From Prolixibacteraceae bacterium (GTDB lineage Bacteria > Bacteroidota > Bacteroidia > Bacteroidales > Prolixibacteraceae), in assembly GCA_003506435.1 (NCBI GenBank), contig DOAQ01000027.1:62001-126000 (forward strand): a stretch of DNA of 64,000 nt, read 5' to 3'. Within the stretch, counting starts at the first letter, position 1. Each line of letters starts with the position of its first letter. The translations under genes and the position numbers were made by a program. The notes below the pieces were generated by a model. The model searched no databases. It had not been told where the DNA came from and saw only the letters and a list, made by a program, of their open reading frames with translations. Positions 60,070 through 64,000 of this stretch are shown here, one piece after another.

Positions 60070-61146
60070 ATGAATCCGGAGCAACCCCTGATACAATTAA
60101 GAACAAATACCCGGCAAATTCTAAGTTGTCAATCCGATTTTCTGCTGATGAAACAATCGGTCGATCGGATGTACCAGTTGTTTAGCACGATAACAGGAAT
60201 AGATATTTCCGGCTATCAGGAAGAAATTTTTCTGCCTTCAGGAAAAGCCATCTCACCCTCGGCTGCTGCGCATTGTTTACTGGAATTGAAACGGACTGCC
60301 GTTTTCCTGCGGGGTATCCATCAGGCTATTCTTGACAAAAAAGCAGAGAATCCGGGGCGGCCTGTAAAAATCCTCTATGCCGGTACAGGGCCCTACGGAA
60401 CCTTGGTGATTCCTTTGTTTTCCGTGTTATCGCCTGCCGATCTTCAGGCCGACCTGCTCGATATCAATCCATGTTCGCTCAATTCGCTGAAGAAACTCAT
60501 TAAGGCATTTGACATTGGTGAGTTTGTCGGGAATATGTACACCGATGATGCTTCGACATTCGAAATGATGCACGATTCCGATATTGTTATTTCCGAAACC
60601 ATGCAGGCCTGCCTGAAGAACGAACCGCAGGTAGCCATCATGCAAAACCTTATTCCGCAGATGAAAAGCGGGGCCGTTTTTATTCCTGAAGAGATTAGCA
60701 TTGACGCTTATTTAACCAACCCAAAAATGGAACACGACAGGCTTTTTTACAATGAGGGAAAAGAAATACCTTTTGAACGCATCGCCCTGGGAAATGTTTT
60801 TACAGTAAACAGGGAGAACCTCGAAACCGTGCGGCTTCGCAACACGCTTTCGCTTCCCGGCAAACTGGATTCGTTCCCCGAACTGAAACTCTTTACCGGC
60901 ATCCGTGTTTACGGGGACGAAACGCTTGGAGAAAACGATTGCAGCCTTAATCTTCCCCAGAAATATTACGACTTCAGGGTGCAAAAAGCCGATGCAGTCA
61001 GGTTTTGGTACGAAACAGGTGAAATACCGGGAATCCGGTGCAGGCCCGAAGGCAGCAGCACAATCGTTTCCCGGCCCGGCAAGTACCCCCGCCCCGACTA
61101 TTATCAACTTTATCTCGAAAAACAAGCAACTACCACAAACAATTAA
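60070..61146 (+). CDS. Methyltransferase-like protein of unknown function
   Basis: 358 residues. A helical N-terminus (about 1-90) leads to a Rossmann SAM-binding-like motif, VKILYAGTGPYGTLVIPLF, an acidic loop LLDINPCSLNSLKKLI and a later DIVISETMQACLKNEPQVAIMQNLIPQMKSGAVFIPEEISIDA, whose ISETMQ...N position resembles the SE-E acidic loop of protein-arginine methyltransferases. No confident family is named. It lies just ahead of the patatin remnant and may have been part of the same accessory unit. Confidence 0.6.
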   Translation: MNPEQPLIQLRTNTRQILSCQSDFLLMKQSVDRMYQLFSTITGIDISGYQEEIFLPSGKAISPSAAAHCLLELKRTAVFLRGIHQAILDKKAENPGRPVKILYAGTGPYGTLVIPLFSVLSPADLQADLLDINPCSLNSLKKLIKAFDIGEFVGNMYTDDASTFEMMHDSDIVISETMQACLKNEPQVAIMQNLIPQMKSGAVFIPEEISIDAYLTNPKMEHDRLFYNEGKEIPFERIALGNVFTVNRENLETVRLRNTLSLPGKLDSFPELKLFTGIRVYGDETLGENDCSLNLPQKYYDFRVQKADAVRFWYETGEIPGIRCRPEGSSTIVSRPGKYPRPDYYQLYLEKQATTTNN

Positions 61147-61156
61147 ATAATCAGGA

Positions 61157-61351
61157 ATGAATAAAAAAGTTACCATATTATCTATCGATGGCAGGGGCAT
61201 CTGCGGAATTCTTCCCGGGGTGATACCGGCCTGCATCGAAGAAAAAAAGGTGCAGCGCACCATACTATCAACCCGGAATAAGGGAATAAGATTGTGGGCT
61301 TTGATCGCTGATTTTCTGCTACTGAGGTTGCCATATAAAAATAAGGTTTAA
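61157..61351 (+). pseudogene. Truncated patatin-like phospholipase remnant
   Basis: 64 residues. KKVTILSIDGRGICGILPGVIPACIEEK matches the N-terminus of patatin-like phospholipases, where SIDGGGIRGIIPG forms the oxyanion loop; here two residues are changed (GRGICG). After about 36 residues the frame enters the repeat element at 61265 (TILSTRNKGIRLWAL) and stops. The catalytic serine and aspartate domains are missing, so it is a broken gene cut by the mobile repeat. Confidence 0.75.
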
Positions 61352-62265
61352 AACAACCAACCTCAGTAGCATAAATATGAAATAGCAATACAACCAACCT
61401 CATTTTTTTTAAACAACCTCAGTAGAAGGAATGAAATAACAATATAACCAAACCTTATTACCTTATTTATGAAAATTGAATACAATAACCTATACACACA
61501 TTTTGTCTTCACCACATTACACCGATTGCCTTTGATTGTTAATCCGCACAGGGAGCGAATCGAAAAATACATAACCGGAATAGTTAAAAACAATGAAAGT
61601 CACCTCTATGCCATTTATGCGAATCCGGAACACGTACACTTTCTTATCTCCCGCGCACCAAACATTTCTGAAGAAACAATCGCCTCATTAGTGGCGAACA
61701 GTTCGGAACGGTTTATTAATGAAAATAAACTTTGTCAGGGCAATTTTAAATGGCAGGATAGCTGTTCCGCTTTTTCAGTATCAAAAGGTGATGTTAGAAA
61801 AGTATGCAACTACATCCTAAACCAGCCAGAACATCATCGAAAGATTAGTTACATGGAAGAATATGAGACATTCATCAAGTTCTATCAGAAGACTATCAAT
61901 CCGAAATAAGGGAATAAGGTTGTGGGCATTGAGCGCCGATTTTCTACTGAGGTGGCCTTTTAAAATAAGGTTTTTAAACAACCTCAATAGAAACAACCTC
62001 AGTAGAAACCAACTCAGTAATAAAAATGATTAAACCTTATTTTTTTAAAACTATCAGCAGACGATCAACCCGAAATAAGGTAATAAGGTTGTGGGCTTTG
62101 GGCGCTGATTTTCTGCTACTGAGGTTGCCATATTAAAATAAGGTTTAAAACAACCAACCTCAGTAGAAATGAAACAGCAATACAACCAACCTTATTTTTT
62201 TTTAAACAACCTCAGCACAAATATGAAACAGCAATACAACCAACCTCATTTTTTAACAAAAACCT
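61265..62265 (+). mobile_element. IS200/IS605- or RAYT-like unit: transposase between repeated hairpin elements
   Basis: Near-identical copies of a roughly 200-bp element lie at about 61265-61465 and 62066-62262, with a partial third at about 61890-62010. Each full copy contains a perfect 12-bp stem, CTACTGAGGTTG with CAACCTCAGTAG (61319-61369 and 62116-62166), and further CAACCTCA/TGAGGTTG-type sites. The copies bracket the Y1 transposase gene in direct orientation. Confidence 0.72.
61469..61909 (+). CDS. Y1/HUH transposase (IS200 or REP-associated TnpA type)
   Basis: 146 residues. The HUH metal motif reads ANPEHVHFLISRAP (His-Val-His) and the catalytic tyrosine is in VCNYILNQPEHH; YTHFVFTTLHRLPLI at the start is the usual strand. 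Such enzymes cut single-stranded DNA next to hairpins. The final codons (TINPK stop) overlap the beginning of the repeat element. All key residues look intact, so it may be active. Confidence 0.92.
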   Translation: MKIEYNNLYTHFVFTTLHRLPLIVNPHRERIEKYITGIVKNNESHLYAIYANPEHVHFLISRAPNISEETIASLVANSSERFINENKLCQGNFKWQDSCSAFSVSKGDVRKVCNYILNQPEHHRKISYMEEYETFIKFYQKTINPK

Positions 62266-62272
62266 TAGCAGG

Positions 62273-62457
62273 CTTTCCCCTGTTGCGGAAAGTCCCCCAT
62301 AATTGTTGGCAAACTTTCCCCGTATGGGGAAACCTTCCAAATTTTTCAGGTAAGTTTTCCCCTGTCGGGGAAAGGGCAAAAAACGAAACGGTCGAGCTTT
62401 CCTCAGCCGGGGAAAGCTATTAGGGAGCAAAATCATTGTTTCCCCGGGTGGGGACAG
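62273..62457. repeat. Five-unit hairpin array with 41-42 bp period
   Basis: Five palindromes of type CTTTCCCC-loop-GGGGAAAG start at 62273, 62314, 62355, 62397 and 62438, that is at steps of 41, 41, 42 and 41 bp. Stem arms are kept while the four-to-six-base loops differ (TGTTGC, GTAT, TGTC, AGCC, GGGT). Spacers of about 21 bases are unrelated. It lies between the transposase unit and the DUF6261 gene. Confidence 0.8.
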
Positions 62458-62533
62458 ATAGCTGAGAATAACGGGGATGAATTTTTGAATGGTAATTATA
62501 TGTTGAATCAATAATGTTTAAAAAAACAATAAC

Positions 62534-63298
62534 ATGGAAATTCTGAATTTAAAATTAAGAGACCTCCGCAACGAGGAGCATTACAAATTCAATCTCGATT
62601 TTTCGGGATTAGTAACCCAATTTACCCCCGAAGCGCTGGGGATACAACCATTGTACCCTGTCTGGCAGGCTGCTTTCGACACCGAGGCTGCCGCGCTGGA
62701 CGTGGTGCGGGCCAGTGTTTTTACCGACGACCTTTACGATGTCGATGTGGCCCGCGATGTGACTTTTAAGGGGCTGGCCGGTACCGTTACATCGGCCTTA
62801 AACCACTTTAACCCCGATGTAAAAGCTGCTGCTGCCCGGCTTGAGGCGCTGTTCGACACGTATGGCGACGTTTTCGGCAAACCCTACGACCAGGAAACAG
62901 CAGCCATCATCAAGCTCACCGCCGAACTTGAGGGCGCCTACGCCGCCGATGTGGCCACGCTGGGCATTGCAGGATGGGTGGCCGAACTGAAAACCCAAAA
63001 CCAGGCCTTCGATGCCCTGAAGAAATCGCGTTACACTGAAAACACCGCCAAGCCGCAACAAAACCTGAAGCTGGCCCGCGTTGAAACCGACAATGCCTAC
63101 CGGGCCATTATGAAACGCATCAGCGCACTGGTTGAAATAAACGGCGGCGAAGCCTATGCGGGCTTTATTGCCCAGTTGAACCAGCGCATAACCAATTACC
63201 GGCTTATACTGGCTCAGCGGAAGGGGCGTAGCGCCGCCAGGGGAAAAGCCCCCGAAAAAGCCCCCGAAGGTGCCGGAACCCCTAAAGAAGATGAGTAG
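62534..63298 (+). CDS. DUF6261-like protein
   Basis: 254 residues. LNLKLRDLRNEEHYKFNLDFSGLV is the characteristic opening of DUF6261 proteins, followed by long alanine-rich helices (VKAAAARLEALFDTYGDVFGKPYDQETAAIIKLTAEL) and TYRAIMKRI-type YRAIMKRISALVEINGG. A lysine/proline-rich tail (RGKAPEKAPEGAGTPKEDE) ends the protein. It is G+C-richer than its neighbours. The function is unknown; such genes often occur in repeated copies in Bacteroidota accessory regions. Confidence 0.78.
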   Translation: MEILNLKLRDLRNEEHYKFNLDFSGLVTQFTPEALGIQPLYPVWQAAFDTEAAALDVVRASVFTDDLYDVDVARDVTFKGLAGTVTSALNHFNPDVKAAAARLEALFDTYGDVFGKPYDQETAAIIKLTAELEGAYAADVATLGIAGWVAELKTQNQAFDALKKSRYTENTAKPQQNLKLARVETDNAYRAIMKRISALVEINGGEAYAGFIAQLNQRITNYRLILAQRKGRSAARGKAPEKAPEGAGTPKEDE

Positions 63299-63384
63299 AA
63301 CAACACACAGATACAAACGGGGACATTGCCCCCGAAATAAACAATGAACAAACAGGTATTAATAATTATTTAAACATTAATGTT

Positions 63385-64000
63385 ATGGACCCAATTTTAG
63401 GAACGATTCAGGCATTTGCCTTTTCTTTTGCACCGGTTGACTGGGAACTTTGCTGGGGGCAAACGATGCCTATTTCAGGCAATGAAGCATTGTACTCTCT
63501 TTTAAACACCACATTTGGCGGAGATGGCCGCACTACATTTGGCCTTCCCGATCTTCGCGGCAGATCAATTATTGGTGTAGGAGCTGCAACTTATTCAGGT
63601 CAAACTCTTATAACTTCACCTGTTGTGTGGGGACAAAAAGGGGGCGCTGAAACTGTTGCTATAAACGCAAACAATCTGCCTGCACATGCTCATCAACTGG
63701 TAAGCGGCGATGGTACCGGACTGACGGTGAAAATTACCACAAAAGTTCAAACTGTAAACAACGAAGCTGAATCCAATGAGTCAGACAACGGAGCGAATGC
63801 TCTCGGAACAGGAGGTAACATGGACTCTGTTTACAGGGAATCTCCCGCTGGAACCGATTCTCTTGGAGGAGTTTCTTCAACGATTAGCGGAGCAACAACT
63901 GCATGGGGAGTTAACCAGCCTGCTCCATTAAGTACCCGTAATCCCTACTTAGGGGTGAATTACTGTATTTGTACCAACGGATATTATCCAACAAGACCTT
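63385..64000 (+). CDS. Tail-collar (MdpB/microcystin-dependent-like) protein, cut by the window edge
   Basis: At least 205 residues, open at base 64000. MDPILGTIQAFAFSFAPVDWELCWGQTMPISGNEALYSLLNTTFGGDGRTTFGLPDLRGRSIIG is the classic phage tail collar domain start (W-x-L-C-x-G, ALFSLLGTTFGGDG, FxLPDLRGR). It continues with GGAETVAINANNLPAHAHQL and NPYLGVNYCICTNG. Such proteins occur in tail fibres, contractile injection systems and as stand-alone secreted Bacteroidota proteins. The next genes lie beyond the window, so the context cannot be settled. Confidence 0.92.
   Translation, partial: MDPILGTIQAFAFSFAPVDWELCWGQTMPISGNEALYSLLNTTFGGDGRTTFGLPDLRGRSIIGVGAATYSGQTLITSPVVWGQKGGAETVAINANNLPAHAHQLVSGDGTGLTVKITTKVQTVNNEAESNESDNGANALGTGGNMDSVYRESPAGTDSLGGVSSTISGATTAWGVNQPAPLSTRNPYLGVNYCICTNGYYPTRP

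Noticed and set aside
62169..62423. An 84-residue open frame across the hairpin array
   Set aside because: Its sequence is just the translation of the repeat elements (QQYNQPYFFLNNL twice) and the palindromes.
62273..62457. A CRISPR array, because of the regular step and short spacers
   Set aside because: The repeats are only about 20 bp, vary in their loops and no cas gene is near.

Overview
The window looks like a chromosome segment of an anaerobic or microaerophilic Bacteroidota, probably Bacteroidales/Marinilabiliales-like. Supporting signs are the TAnnTTTG-type -7 promoter boxes, an OmpA protein with thrombospondin type-3 repeats, the combined glutamate formimidoyltransferase-cyclodeaminase, an AbiE pair, a DUF6261 protein, an indolepyruvate:ferredoxin oxidoreductase and an Ehr-type complex. 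Family names come from reading motifs; no database search was possible.

Positions 1-29,300 form a stress/envelope island. Eight promoters share one rigid layout: a 17-nt box (ATGTGTGAATGATGTAA, at most 2 mismatches), TGTAAT-like at exactly +33, and a -7 box at exactly +60. They precede a partial radical SAM gene, an OMP/OmpA pair, two CsbD-like genes (the second heading a chain of small membrane proteins), a proline-rich/DUF6496/dodecin/CsbD-like set, an odd histidine kinase, a small lipoprotein and an M48 metalloprotease. Between them lie a carbohydrate block (glycosyltransferase-toroid fusion, B12 radical SAM enzyme, phosphoketolase, PIG-L deacetylase, second glycosyltransferase, GH100-like glycosidase) and a signalling block (CHASE3 kinase, single-domain response regulator, REC-coiled-coil kinase with 21-residue repeats, CheB-CheR-PAS fusion, PAS protein). 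I infer one regulon under a single unidentified activator.

Positions 29,300-32,740 are accessory: a 137-bp MITE-like element, a DUF2971 gene, and an AbiEi/AbiEii module inside 23-bp perfect direct repeats beside tRNA-Pro(CGG). Positions 32,800-38,650 are housekeeping: an esterase, an RRM protein, an rRNA methyltransferase/exonuclease/DUF5063 operon and a DUF1846 protein.

Positions 38,735-48,096 (minus strand) encode a seven-gene membrane complex resembling hydrogenase-4/complex I. Its large subunit lacks the [NiFe] cysteine pairs and its NuoB-like subunit lacks most N2-cluster cysteines, so it is an energy-converting-hydrogenase-related (Ehr) complex of unknown substrate. A Crp/Fnr-type regulator is divergent from it.

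Positions 49,100-58,865 hold a YfcC-type transporter, HutI and the fused formiminotransferase-cyclodeaminase (late histidine degradation), a GC-rich stretch without a credible gene, a YkgJ-type protein, a flavodoxin-ferredoxin membrane protein, IorA lacking its ferredoxin tail, and RsmE. From 58,888 to the end come an AlkD-like protein, an unknown methyltransferase-like protein, a truncated patatin remnant, a Y1/HUH transposase between repeated hairpin elements, a five-unit hairpin array with a 41-42-bp period, a DUF6261 protein and a tail-collar protein cut by the window edge.
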